Below, one piece after another: positions 8,317 to 16,838 of a stretch of DNA of 64,000 nt. A program made the position numbers and the translations under genes. The notes below the pieces were generated by a model. That model was not told where the DNA came from. It did no database searches and saw nothing but the letters and a program-made list of their open reading frames with translations. Origin of the DNA: Streptomyces liangshanensis (GTDB lineage: Bacteria; Actinomycetota; Actinomycetes; Streptomycetales; Streptomycetaceae); NCBI RefSeq assembly GCF_011694815.1, contig NZ_CP050177.1, positions 6,765,501-6,829,500 of the forward strand, in the 5' to 3' direction. Position 1 is the first letter of the stretch. Every line of letters begins with the position of its first letter.

Positions 8317-9096
8317 ATGTACGCCACGTACCGATCCCGAGCTGTTGTCCCCGCGCTGGCCTGCGCGGTGATCGCCGTGCTCGGCGGCTCGTCCGCCGTG
8401 GGCGGGAGCGGTGCCACCGCCACCGCGGCGGCCGGACCGCCGGGGACGGCGGCGGTGACCGCGCCCGCGGCGACGAGCGAGCCGACGGGGGCCGGGACGA
8501 CCGAAGCGCGGCCGACGGCGACCGGGACGCCCGGCGAGGCGTCCGGGACGCCCTCGCCGCACGCCCCGTCCCCGCGGATCGTCAACGCCACGCTGACGAT
8601 CCCGTCCATCGACATCAAGGCGCTGAAGGTGGTCCCGTACAAGGGCACGACCGACGACTGGCCGGGGACCCGGATCCAGGACCGCGGCCTGGCCGCCAGT
8701 CCGTACGGCCCCGACGGGGGCGTCGGCCCCGGTCAGGTCGGCAACTACCTGGTCACGGGCCACCGCCTCTCCGCGGGCGGCCCGCTGAACAAGGTGCCGT
8801 CGCTCAAGACGGGCGACCGTGTATACGTCACGGCCGACGGGACCACGTACGAGTACCGGATCACGGAGTCCCGCATCACCTCCTTCCGCTCCGCGGCCTC
8901 CCTCGCCGACCAGCGGGCCGCGGTCCCCGGCGAACCGGGCAGGACCCCGACGAAGGCGATGATCACGCTCTCCACGTGCGCGACACCGGAGGACAACGCG
9001 GCGGGCAACTTCTGGCGCGACGACCGGCACAACCCGGAACACCGCATCGACAGGATCGGCGAACTGGTGGCCGAGAAGAAGGCTTCGACTCCTTGA
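8317..9096 (+). CDS. Class E-type sortase (transpeptidase)
   Basis: A 259-residue membrane-anchored cysteine transpeptidase. It has an N-terminal membrane segment (about 9-30), a Pro/Thr/Ala-rich extracytoplasmic linker (about 31-87), and a sortase barrel (88-250). The catalytic residues are visible: H149 in VTGHR, C221 in TLSTC and R243 in NPEHRID. Sortases of this class attach proteins carrying LAXTG-like signals to peptidoglycan. ATG 8317 follows AGGAGGGTC; the 38 upstream codons are not membrane-like. No sorting-signal substrate is adjacent, so it is a stand-alone housekeeping-type sortase. Confidence 0.9.
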   Translation: MYATYRSRAVVPALACAVIAVLGGSSAVGGSGATATAAAGPPGTAAVTAPAATSEPTGAGTTEARPTATGTPGEASGTPSPHAPSPRIVNATLTIPSIDIKALKVVPYKGTTDDWPGTRIQDRGLAASPYGPDGGVGPGQVGNYLVTGHRLSAGGPLNKVPSLKTGDRVYVTADGTTYEYRITESRITSFRSAASLADQRAAVPGEPGRTPTKAMITLSTCATPEDNAAGNFWRDDRHNPEHRIDRIGELVAEKKASTP

Positions 9097-9129
9097 GCGG
9101 TGGCCCGGGCCCCAGGTGTCGTGCTGCGG

Positions 9130-9723
9130 TCAGCCGCCTGTCTCCTCCGGGGGTGTCCGGAGGGCGAGGACGTTCCGGATCCCCTGCTCCAGGACCGCGT
9201 CGGCCAGTTGCGGGTCCGCCAGGGCGCGGGAGAGTTGCAGCGTCCCCACCATCAGGGCGAAGACGCTGAGCGTCCTCACCCGTGCCGCCTCCGAATCGCC
9301 CTGCCCTCGGCGGGTATTGATGCCGTCGATGACGCCCAGGACACCTTCGGTGTAGGCCTGTTTGGTGGCGTCGGTGGAACGCGCGATCTCGTCGAGCAGG
9401 GCGGCGGAGGGGCAGCCGTCCCCCGGGTTGTCGCGATGGCGGGCCGAGAGATAGCCGCGTACGAAACCGTCGGCGGGCCCGCCCGCGGCCGCCTGCTCGG
9501 CGAAGTCCTCCGCCTGCGCCCTGAGCTGGTCGGCGACCGCGTGGACGAGCAGGTCCTCCTTGGAGGAGAAGTGGGCGTAGAAGGCGCCGTTGGTCAGGCC
9601 CGCGTCCGACATGAGCCCGGCGATTCCCGAACCGTCGATACCGTCCTCTTTGAACCGGCGCCCCGCCGTTTCGACGATCCGCTGCCGGGTCTCCTGCTTG
9701 TGCTCTTTCCCGTACCGTGCCAT
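9130..9723 (-). CDS. TetR/AcrR-family transcriptional regulator
   Basis: A 197-residue regulator. The N-terminal HTH (about 8-55) includes RIVETAGRRFKEDGIDGSGIAGLMSDAGLTNGAFYAHFSSKEDLL. The rest is an all-helical ligand-binding domain of the TetR_C type. ATG 9723 follows TGGAGGACTCC. It lies downstream of the flavin-dependent oxidoreductase and methyltransferase genes on the same strand and may regulate them, which is inference. Confidence 0.9.
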   Translation of the reverse strand: MARYGKEHKQETRQRIVETAGRRFKEDGIDGSGIAGLMSDAGLTNGAFYAHFSSKEDLLVHAVADQLRAQAEDFAEQAAAGGPADGFVRGYLSARHRDNPGDGCPSAALLDEIARSTDATKQAYTEGVLGVIDGINTRRGQGDSEAARVRTLSVFALMVGTLQLSRALADPQLADAVLEQGIRNVLALRTPPEETGG

Positions 9724-9828
9724 GGAGTCCTCCAGATGTGGGAGGAGTACGTGCCTCCTCGCCCTCCACTGTGACATTACATTCATACGCCAAAGGGGGG
9801 CGGGGCTCTCACCTGCTGGTTCGCCGGT

Positions 9829-10686
9829 TCAGAGGACGGCGTCGGCGAGGCGTCCGATCTCGTCCAGGTCCGCGAGGGCCGGGTGGAGGATCAACTCGTC
9901 GGCTCCGATCGCGGCGAACGACCGGACGGCCTCCCTCACTTCGTCCGCTCCGACGTGTACGGCGTTCGCGACGGCGTCGGCGTACTCGGCTCCGACGGCC
10001 GCGTAGTAGTCCCGTATGTTGTCGCGTCCGCGCGCGGCGTCGCCGAAGGCGAAGTAGGCGATGGCCACGAGTTTCGGGGCGTCCTCGCGTCCTTGTTCCT
10101 TCCACGCCTGCCTGGCGAGGTCGAAGAACGGCACCACGGCGGGCGCGGGCAGGCTCCCCGCGATGTAGCCCTGTCCCCAGGTGGCCATCCTCCTGAAGGC
10201 CACCGGGGCCAGACCGCCGAACAGCAGCGGAATCGGCCGGGTGGCGGCGGGGACCGCCGCGTTCACGCCGCCGCCGACCGGCTCGCCGCGCCAGACACCG
10301 TGGTAGGTCTCCAGGTCACGGTCCATGCGCCCGCCGAGTCCCTCGGGCGGCAGGCCGTCGACCACGAAGTCGTCCGGGCGGTTGCCGCCGATGCCCACAC
10401 CGAGGGTGAGGCGGCCCCCGGACATCCCGTCGATCCCGGCGAGTTCCTTCGCGAGGAGCACCGGGGGCCACACGGTGGTGAGCATGATGGTGCTGCTCAG
10501 CCCGATCGTGCGGGTGGCGGCCGCCGCTCCGGCTAGCACCACGGTGTCGGCCATTCCGGGATACGCGGTCCTCCCCACGGTCGCGAGGGTGGAGAACCCC
10601 GCGCTCTCGGCCCGTGCCGACCATTCCGGGATGATCCTGGGGTCCACACCGCGAACCTGGTTGGGGAGCCCTATTCCGATCTTCAT
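9829..10686 (-). CDS. LLM-class flavin-dependent oxidoreductase
   Basis: A 285-residue bacterial luciferase-like (TIM-barrel) oxidoreductase using FMN or F420. Visible features are the N-terminal strand MKIGIGLPNQVRGVDPR, the SGGRLTLGVGIGGNRPDDF segment, and the PLLFGGLAPVAFRRMATWGQGYI region. The substrate is unknown. Start ATG 10686 follows AAGGAAGGT. The O-methyltransferase gene ends 75 bp upstream, so the two may form a small tailoring or detoxification unit together with TetR. Confidence 0.88.
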   Translation of the reverse strand: MKIGIGLPNQVRGVDPRIIPEWSARAESAGFSTLATVGRTAYPGMADTVVLAGAAAATRTIGLSSTIMLTTVWPPVLLAKELAGIDGMSGGRLTLGVGIGGNRPDDFVVDGLPPEGLGGRMDRDLETYHGVWRGEPVGGGVNAAVPAATRPIPLLFGGLAPVAFRRMATWGQGYIAGSLPAPAVVPFFDLARQAWKEQGREDAPKLVAIAYFAFGDAARGRDNIRDYYAAVGAEYADAVANAVHVGADEVREAVRSFAAIGADELILHPALADLDEIGRLADAVL

Positions 10687-10761
10687 TTCGTACCTTCCTT
10701 GTGTGCTGAGGGTGCGTGCGCGGCGTCGAAGCCGCGTCGGCCGGGAATCCGGTGGCGGCGG

Positions 10762-11790
10762 TCAGGCGAGGGTCGCTTCGAGGGCGGAGTAGGAGCCGGA
10801 CCCGGTGACGGTCCTGCCGAGGGTGAAGCCGGCGTCGGCGAGGAGCCGGCGCCATTCGGTCTCGCTGCGCTGACGACCGCCCAGCATCCCGAGCATGGTG
10901 ATGTCGATCATCTTGGTGGGGTGCGGGGCGTCGCCCTCGGGCACGACCATGTCGATGACGACCAGCCGGGCACCGGCCGGCGCGGCCGCCGAGACGTTGC
11001 CCAGGATCCGTAGCGCGGACGGGTTGTCCCAGTCCTGGAGGACGGCGGACAGGACATAGACGTCCGCACGGGGTACGGCCTCGAAGAAGTCGCCCGGGAC
11101 GATCCGCACCCGCTCGCCGAGTCCCGCGGCCTCGATCAGCGGGCGGGCGGCGGAGACGGTGCTCGGCAGGTCGAAGAGGATGCCCTTGCGTTCCGGATCG
11201 CGGGCGAGCAGTGCCGCCAGCAGCGTGCCGTCCGCCCCGCCGATGTCGGCGACGGTCTCGCCGGCGGGAAGGTCGTAGACGCTCAGCAGATCACCCCGCG
11301 CGTTCTGGGTGAAACCGGCCATCGCCTTGTTCTGCAACTCCGCCAGCTCGGGATTCTCGTCGATCCAGTCGAAGAAGGGCTTGCCGAGGAACAGGCCGGC
11401 GGCGGGCTCGCCGGTCCGCACGGTGTCGAGCAGCCTTCCGAACGGGGCGTAGTGGGTCCGGTGGAAGTAGCGGGCCACGTCACGCAGGGAGTCGGCCGGG
11501 CCGTCGGCGAGCGTGTGGCCGAGATCGGTGAGCTCGACGCTGTCCTCGAAGGTGCGGAACACGTCGTGCTGTGCCAGGAAGCGGATGATCCGCCCCAGGG
11601 CGTCGGCGTCCGCGCCCACCTCCGCCGCGAGGTCGCCGACCTCGCGCGGCCCTTTCAGCAGGGCGGTCGCCACCCCGAGTTCGGCGACGGCGAAGGCGGC
11701 CTGGGACACCTGGAAGCCGGTGAGCAGTTCGTGCATCCGGGCGGCGGGGGGCGGTTCGGTGGCGCGCGGGTTCGTCTTGTTCCTCATCAT
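10762..11790 (-). CDS. SAM-dependent O-methyltransferase
   Basis: A 342-residue methyltransferase of the acetylserotonin/polyketide O-methyltransferase type. An N-terminal dimerisation winged helix (about 12-95) is followed by a Rossmann SAM domain with motif ETVADIGGADGTLLAAL and the acidic GDFFEAVPRADVYVL segment. Close relatives methylate hydroxyl groups of aromatic polyketides and related compounds. ATG 11790 (or 11787) has no ribosome binding site and abuts an inverted repeat, so initiation may be leaderless; the upstream 52 codons of the open frame look non-coding. Confidence 0.88.
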   Translation of the reverse strand: MMRNKTNPRATEPPPAARMHELLTGFQVSQAAFAVAELGVATALLKGPREVGDLAAEVGADADALGRIIRFLAQHDVFRTFEDSVELTDLGHTLADGPADSLRDVARYFHRTHYAPFGRLLDTVRTGEPAAGLFLGKPFFDWIDENPELAELQNKAMAGFTQNARGDLLSVYDLPAGETVADIGGADGTLLAALLARDPERKGILFDLPSTVSAARPLIEAAGLGERVRIVPGDFFEAVPRADVYVLSAVLQDWDNPSALRILGNVSAAAPAGARLVVIDMVVPEGDAPHPTKMIDITMLGMLGGRQRSETEWRRLLADAGFTLGRTVTGSGSYSALEATLA

Positions 11791-11804
11791 ATTATGATCG
11801 TAAT
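11791..11804. promoter_or_regulatory. Inverted repeat abutting the methyltransferase start
   Basis: ATTATGATCGTAAT is a 14-bp near-perfect dyad (12 of 14 positions symmetric) directly before the ATG on the minus strand. It is AT-rich against very GC-rich surroundings, which is typical of a promoter or operator. It could bind the neighbouring TetR protein or contain the -10 element of a leaderless promoter. Confidence 0.45.
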
Positions 11805-11970
11805 GCAATAAGGCCGGATCTGGCCAGCGCCATACAGATCGATGATTAGACGGCTCGGGGCTATCCGCGGCGCGGCCCCGATGGTGACTCAGCGTGCCGT
11901 AAGAAATACATAAGATCGTGGGCGTGAGGGGGAACTTCCGGGGCACACGCTGTTCTGGAGGTTGATAACT

Positions 11971-12141
11971 ATGGTTCCCCTGCTACTCGTTCTTCTGCTC
12001 GCCCTGATTCTTTTCGGTGCGGGCTTCGCACTCAAGATTCTGTGGTGGATCGCCATCATCGTTCTGGTGGTGTGGCTTCTCGGCTTCGTCGTCCGCCCGG
12101 CGGGCGGTGGTGGCAAGCGAGGCCGCTGGTACCGCTGGTAG
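11971..12141 (+). CDS. Small hydrophobic membrane protein (56 aa)
   Basis: A 56-residue protein beginning MVPLLLVLLLALILFGAG. Two hydrophobic stretches (about 2-19 and 23-41) are followed by a basic tail GGGGKRGRWYRW. It has a proper GGAGG site (11957-11961) 9 bp before ATG 11971 and a strong hairpin downstream, so it is very likely expressed alone. Short hydrophobic proteins of this pattern are conserved in streptomycetes; the function is unknown. Confidence 0.8.
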   Translation: MVPLLLVLLLALILFGAGFALKILWWIAIIVLVVWLLGFVVRPAGGGGKRGRWYRW

Positions 12142-12158
12142 ACAGCGTTCCCAGCACG

Positions 12159-12197
12159 CGCGGGTGGGGCCGGACATGGTGTCCGGCCCCACCCGCG
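12159..12197. terminator. Strong hairpin terminator
   Basis: A perfect 17-bp stem (12159-12175 and 12181-12197, arms rich in GGGGCC) with a 5-nt loop, followed by TTT. It lies 17 bp after the stop of the small hydrophobic protein gene. Confidence 0.85.
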
Positions 12198-12385
12198 TTT
12201 CCATGTCCCGGGCAACGGCGGCGACTTGTGAACGCCCGACGGGAAAAGCGTCGAGAAGCTGGGAAGGGACCGGTCCGGGAAACGTCAATTCCGCGAATCG
12301 GGGAAGGTGCACCGTGGTGGCCGGGTGGCCGCCGTGGCGCACAGGGAACCGCGCCTCCAGCACGGCGTGCCCCCGGTCACCTCGC

Positions 12386-13735
12386 TCAGCGCTGACTCCG
12401 CGTGACGACCGGCGCGTCCAGGCGCGCCGCGAAGATGATCGTGTCGTCCTCCTGCTCGGCTCCGAACTCCTCCAGCAGGCTGTCGCACAGCGCCTCGGGG
12501 GCGGACGGACCGTGGAGGGACGCCAGACGCAGCGCGTCCAACCGGTCGGACAGGTCGCTGTCCCGCGTCTCGATGAGCCCGTCGCTGATCATCAGGAGCA
12601 GACTCCCCGGCTTGATGTCGTAGGCGGTCGCGACGGGCTGCGGGAGCCCGATCCCGAGCAGCGGCCCGTGCTCCGTGAGGAAGTCCGCCTCGTCGTCCGG
12701 CGAGACCAGCAACGGAGGCAGGTGGCCCGCGTTGGCGACATGGATCCGGCTGTGGCACGGCTCCACGAGGACCACGCACACCGTGGCGGTCCACCCCCGG
12801 TGATGGAGCCCCAGAAGGTGGTCCAGACGCTCCAGCAGGACGTGCGGGGGATGGGCCTCGGCGGCGTACGCCCGCAGGGCGTGGCGCAGTTCGCCCATGA
12901 TGATCGCGGCCTGGAGGGAGTGGCCGACCACGTCGCCGACCGCGAGCAGGAGCCCCGCCTCGGTGACCACGGCCTCGTAGAAGTCACCGCCGATCTGCTT
13001 CTCCGCCGCCGCGGCCAGATAACGCACCGCGAGCTCCGCGCCGGCCACTTCCGGCAGGTGCTCGGGCAGGAAGGTGCGCTGGAGGGTCAGGGCGAGCTGG
13101 TGCTCCTCGTCGTAGAGGGCGACCACGCCCCGGTTGGTCTCCTCCAGTTCGGCGGTCAGCTCCGTGTAGAGCGCGACCACTCCCTGGTTCGTCTCCACCA
13201 GTTCGGCGTTCAGGCGCGCGAGTTCGTCGCGCTGCGACCGCGACTCCTCCAGGGCGGCCATCAGGTCCGCGGTCTGCGCCCGTAGGTCCTCCAGCGCCCC
13301 GGTGACCGGTGTCTGCGCCCGCAGGGCCGCGCTGATGGCCGTCGCCGCGCCCCGCGCGGGCGCGGACGGCGGAAGGGCGGCACCCAGCTCGATACGCCCG
13401 CCGGGCCCCGTACCGGCCGGCGCGGGCCGGTAGCTGGTGGAGGACAGCAGACGTCCGACCGCGTCGAGGGACTCCGCGCTCGGGACCCGCTCGTCGGGCC
13501 AGACCAGGTCGACCCTGAGCTGCGCGGCCGTCTCGTCCATCAGGAAGGTGGCCGTCATCGCCGTACCGGGCCGGAGCAGGTCGCGGCCCAGTTCGCTCAG
13601 CGCCGCGGCCAGCCGTACCTGATCACGGGGTTCCAGGCCGGCCGCGACGGCGGCCGTCTTGGCCTGGCGGCGCAGGACGAAGACGTCCTGTTCGGAAATG
13701 AGCGAGACGGCCAGCAGCGTGGTGGGCACGGTCAC
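12386..13735 (-). CDS. RsbU-like PP2C (SpoIIE) phosphatase with degenerate kinase-like N-domain
   Basis: A 449-residue protein. Residues about 10-60 (EQDVFVLRRQAKTAAVAAGLEPRDQVRLAAALSELGRDLL) resemble the start of an RsbT/RsbW HATPase, but the glycine-rich ATP lid is not recognisable. Next comes a coiled coil (about 115-175) containing a repeated ETNxGVVALY motif. The C-terminal SpoIIE PP2C domain (about 190-440) has GGDFYEAV, GDVVGHSLQAA, NAGHLPPLLV and SDGLIETRD, with metal-binding aspartates. It would dephosphorylate an anti-anti-sigma protein. GTG 13735 overlaps the upstream stop by 4 bp. It is the last gene of the operon. Confidence 0.88.
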   Translation of the reverse strand: MTVPTTLLAVSLISEQDVFVLRRQAKTAAVAAGLEPRDQVRLAAALSELGRDLLRPGTAMTATFLMDETAAQLRVDLVWPDERVPSAESLDAVGRLLSSTSYRPAPAGTGPGGRIELGAALPPSAPARGAATAISAALRAQTPVTGALEDLRAQTADLMAALEESRSQRDELARLNAELVETNQGVVALYTELTAELEETNRGVVALYDEEHQLALTLQRTFLPEHLPEVAGAELAVRYLAAAAEKQIGGDFYEAVVTEAGLLLAVGDVVGHSLQAAIIMGELRHALRAYAAEAHPPHVLLERLDHLLGLHHRGWTATVCVVLVEPCHSRIHVANAGHLPPLLVSPDDEADFLTEHGPLLGIGLPQPVATAYDIKPGSLLLMISDGLIETRDSDLSDRLDALRLASLHGPSAPEALCDSLLEEFGAEQEDDTIIFAARLDAPVVTRSQR

Positions 13736-14961
13736 CAGAGCTCCTTGGCGATCACCACGCTGGCGTCGTCGCGACGCGTCCCCGCCTGCCGCAGCAATCC
13801 CGTCGCCAGCACACCCGCCCGATGCGAGAACAGGCCGCTGAGGTCCTCGGGAGCCCAGCGCTCCGTGAGTCCGTCGGAATGCATGATCAGGGCTCCGTGA
13901 GCGGGTAGCTGGTGTTCGTACGTGCGGGGCGGGTGGATCTGGTGGCCCACGATGCCCGGGTGCGACAGCAGGTTGCTGCGGCTGGTGGCGGTGACCAAAG
14001 CCGCGGTGATGTTGCCGACACCGCAGAACAGCAGCCGGTTGCCGTCCGGTTCGATCCGCGCGACCGCCACGGCCGCTCCGCGCGTCCCGCGCAGCGCCCG
14101 GTGGATCTCCTGCACGGCCTGTTCCGGCAGCCGGCTCGTACCGGTACGGAACGCCTGGACCGCGGCCTGGCCGGCCAGGGACGCCAACGGGCCGTGTCCC
14201 AGACCGTCGCAGAGCATGACCATGATGCCGGGGCCCGGGCCCGCGACGGCCGCCCGCACGGGAACCGAACGAGCCGACCTGCCGGCGGCCGGGGAGCGCA
14301 GGGGTGTCCCGGGGGACGAGGTCCGGGCGAGGGTGAGCGCCGCCCAGTCGGTGACGGCCGGGGCCGAAGGGGCACCGTCCGGCGCGGCCGCCGGACGGGC
14401 GGCCGGCGCGGCCCGCTCCGTACCGCTGTCCGCCCGGTGGGGGTCGAGCCGGGTGGCCCAGGCGTCGCCGCAGACCCGTTCGCCGCTGATGGGGCGGGTG
14501 ACGCCGCTCACGGCCGGTTCCCGGTCGCCCACGTCGCGGGGGAGGGGGCGCGGCCAGAAGCGGGCGAGCTGGACGGTCCCGTGACCGGGCCGGGAATGGA
14601 TGTCGAAGACGTCCGCGAGCCGCCGTACGGCTCCGAGCCCGATGCCCAGGGTCCCGGACGTGGACGAACCGTCCAGCAGGGACGCGGCCACGTCCGCCAT
14701 CCCGGGACCGTGGTCGACCACCACCACCTCGACGCCCGCGACCTCCCGGGTGCGTATCGCGCGCAGGAGGAGCGACGCGTCCACGGAGTGGTTCGTCATG
14801 TTGGTCACCAGCTCCGCCACCGCCAGGACCAGCTCGGCCGTACGGTGCTCGCTCAGCCCGGTCCTGCGGCCCAGCGCCGCGGCCGCGCCGCGCGCGGCAC
14901 CGGGCTGGTCGCGGAACCACGCCACGTCCTCGCAGTCCACCAGGAGCGGGCCGGCGTTCAC
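13732..14961 (-). CDS. RsbT-like kinase fused to RsbX-like PP2C phosphatase
   Basis: About 409 residues carrying two opposing activities. The N-terminal HATPase domain (about 5-135) has VLAVAELVTNMTNHS, DHGPGMAD and GTLGIGLGAVRRLADVF. A Pro/Ala/Ser-rich linker spans about 140-225. The C-terminal domain (about 230-405) is a small RsbX/SpoIIE-type phosphatase with MVMLCDGLGHGPLA, GVGNITAALV and SDGLTERW. By analogy with Bacillus, RsbT phosphorylates RsbR/RsbS and RsbX removes those phosphates, so one chain could set and reset the switch. GTG 14961 gives the same 4-bp overlap as its neighbours; GTG 14970 is an alternative. Confidence 0.88.
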   Translation of the reverse strand: MNAGPLLVDCEDVAWFRDQPGAARGAAAALGRRTGLSEHRTAELVLAVAELVTNMTNHSVDASLLLRAIRTREVAGVEVVVVDHGPGMADVAASLLDGSSTSGTLGIGLGAVRRLADVFDIHSRPGHGTVQLARFWPRPLPRDVGDREPAVSGVTRPISGERVCGDAWATRLDPHRADSGTERAAPAARPAAAPDGAPSAPAVTDWAALTLARTSSPGTPLRSPAAGRSARSVPVRAAVAGPGPGIMVMLCDGLGHGPLASLAGQAAVQAFRTGTSRLPEQAVQEIHRALRGTRGAAVAVARIEPDGNRLLFCGVGNITAALVTATSRSNLLSHPGIVGHQIHPPRTYEHQLPAHGALIMHSDGLTERWAPEDLSGLFSHRAGVLATGLLRQAGTRRDDASVVIAKELW

Positions 14962-15356
14962 CGGGCCCACTTGGTGATCGTGACCGTCGTCCCCTGCCCC
15001 GGGGCGCTCTCGAGGACGAAGTCGTCCACCAGCCGCTTGGAGCCGGACAGGCCGAGGCCCATGCCGTTGCCGGAGGTCCAGCCGTCCGTCAGGGCCAGAC
15101 CGACGTCCTCGATCCCGGGTCCCTGGTCCGCGAACACCACGCGTACTCCGCGCCGGCCCTGCCGGGCCACCAGGGTGGCCGTCATGGTGCCGCCCCCTCC
15201 GTAGATCAAGGTGTTACGGGCCAGTTCGCTCGCGGCCGTCACCAGCTTCGTCTGCTCGACCAGCGAGAGGCGGCATTCCTGCGCCAGCCCGCGGACGGCC
15301 TGACGGGCCATCACCACGCCGTCGTTGGCGGTGATCGACAGCACGTGCTCGGTCAC
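14958..15356 (-). CDS. rsbT: RsbT-like anti-sigma/switch serine kinase
   Basis: A 132-residue single-domain HATPase. The N-box is in SELARNTLIYGGGGT, the G1 box in DQGPGIEDVG, and the glycine-rich lid in SGNGMGLGLSGSKRLVDDF, ending in TTVTITKW. Length and motifs match RsbT, which phosphorylates STAS partners in the stressosome and then activates RsbU. GTG 15356 overlaps the stop of the RsbS-like gene (GTGA), implying coupled translation and matched stoichiometry. Confidence 0.9.
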   Translation of the reverse strand: MTEHVLSITANDGVVMARQAVRGLAQECRLSLVEQTKLVTAASELARNTLIYGGGGTMTATLVARQGRRGVRVVFADQGPGIEDVGLALTDGWTSGNGMGLGLSGSKRLVDDFVLESAPGQGTTVTITKWAR

Positions 15357-15835
15357 CGGAGGATCTGGTCGGGGTCGGCCACCCCGTCGTCGCTCTCGGC
15401 GGCGTCCCGGCCGCTTCCCCCGCCCGAGCCGTACCCGCCGTCGGCGTCGGACTCTCCCGCGACGCCGGGCAGCGACCTGGCACGGGAGCGTTCCAGCGCG
15501 CGCAGGCCCTTGTCCAGGGTCAGTGCCGTGGTGACACCTCCCAGCGACAGACCCAGTTCGACCAGCGTGATCGCCACGGCCGGGCGCATGCCCACCACGA
15601 CGGTCTCCGCGTCCAGCATGCGCGAGATGGAGGCGATGGTGGACAGCATCCGGCCGACGAAGGAGTCGACGATCTCCACCGCGGTGATGTCGATCACCAC
15701 GCCGTGCGCCCCGGTCTCCACGACCTTCGCCGCGAGATCGTCCTGCAACAGCATCACGGCCTGGTCGTCCAGGTCGGTCTGGATGGACACCAGCAGGACC
15801 TGGCCGATGCGCAGCACCGGCACCCGCTCGCTCAT
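15353..15835 (-). CDS. rsbS: RsbS-like STAS-domain protein
   Basis: A 160-residue protein. The STAS domain (about 3-115) includes VPVLRIGQVLLVSIQTDLDD and the phospho-acceptor loop ITAVEIVDSFVGRML, where serine is the likely target. Residues about 120-160 are a Gly/Ser/Asp-rich tail not found in compact RsbS proteins. ATG 15835 overlaps the upstream RsbR stop by 4 bp. With RsbR it would form the stressosome scaffold. Confidence 0.9.
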   Translation of the reverse strand: MSERVPVLRIGQVLLVSIQTDLDDQAVMLLQDDLAAKVVETGAHGVVIDITAVEIVDSFVGRMLSTIASISRMLDAETVVVGMRPAVAITLVELGLSLGGVTTALTLDKGLRALERSRARSLPGVAGESDADGGYGSGGGSGRDAAESDDGVADPDQILR

Positions 15836-16698
15836 CGGCCCAGCCCGGTCTTCCCACCGGCCGTCAGGGTCGTCCCCGAGCGGCGCAGCGCGTGCCGCAG
15901 GGCGTCGGCGAGGGTGGCCTTGGTGGTGATGTCGCCGAAGTCGATGCCCAGGGCCACGATGGTCTGCGCGATCTGCGGCCGGATACCGGAGATCGTGCAC
16001 TCGGCGCCCATCAGCCGGGCGGCGACCACGGTCTTCAGCAGGTGCTGGGCGACCTCGGTGTCCACGGCCGGGACACCTGTGATGTCGATGATGGCCTGCT
16101 CGGACCCGGTGTCGATGAGGGCCTGGAGCATCTTCTCCATCACGACCATCGTGCGCGCCGAGTCCAGGGTGCCCACCAGCGGAACGCCGATCACCCCGTC
16201 CCAGAGCTTGACCACGGGCGTCGACAGCTCCAGCAGCTGTTCGGCCTGGGCGCTGATCAGCTCCTCGCGCGCCTGCGTGTAGGTCTCGATGGTGAACAGG
16301 CCGAGACTGTCCAGGAGGCGGGACAGCTGGAGGAACGCCCGCAGGTCGTCGCCGTCACCACCGGCGAGCGCCGGCTCCAGTACGGACTTCAGCGCGAAGA
16401 CGCTGACGGCGGTCTCGGACGGGGTGAACCCCTGCCGTGCCCTGTTGCGCGACAGCTCGGTGAGCAGCGCGCGCACCTCGCCGAACGCCTCGTCGCCCGC
16501 GTCCAGGCTGCCCTTGCCGAGCGCGGAGAGCAGCGCCGCGTACAGCTCGCGCAGCTCGTGTTCCACCTCGGTGCGGCTGACCCGCCCGCCGAGGGAGCCG
16601 GAGACTTCGGCGACCCAGCCGGCGGCGAGGTTGTCGTCACCACCGGACAGCAGGGTCACCAGACGCCCCGTAACGTTTTCACCAGCCACAACGCACAT
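15832..16698 (-). CDS. rsbR: RsbR-like stressosome scaffold/sensor
   Basis: A 288-residue protein with a helical N-terminal sensor-like domain (about 10-160, variable in the family) and a C-terminal STAS domain (about 165-275). The STAS domain has LSTPVVKLWDGVIGVPLVGTLD, the signature at the domain start, and the acceptor segment IIDITGVPAVDTEVAQHLL, where T/D residues replace or flank the usual threonine. It is the first gene of the operon. ATG 16698 is too close to AAGG; GTG 16689 would have better spacing and may be the real start. Confidence 0.88.
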   Translation of the reverse strand: MCVVAGENVTGRLVTLLSGGDDNLAAGWVAEVSGSLGGRVSRTEVEHELRELYAALLSALGKGSLDAGDEAFGEVRALLTELSRNRARQGFTPSETAVSVFALKSVLEPALAGGDGDDLRAFLQLSRLLDSLGLFTIETYTQAREELISAQAEQLLELSTPVVKLWDGVIGVPLVGTLDSARTMVVMEKMLQALIDTGSEQAIIDITGVPAVDTEVAQHLLKTVVAARLMGAECTISGIRPQIAQTIVALGIDFGDITTKATLADALRHALRRSGTTLTAGGKTGLGR

Positions 16699-16838
16699 CC
16701 TTGCTTGGTATGGAGACCTAGGGGCCTCCCGAACACTAGGCCATCCGTGGATCCTCCTTGTCCTTACCGCAACGATCCCTGTTATGCCTGGGAAGATCCC
16801 GATCTTGCGCCGACCCCGCCGAGGGGGCCGCGCGTCGC

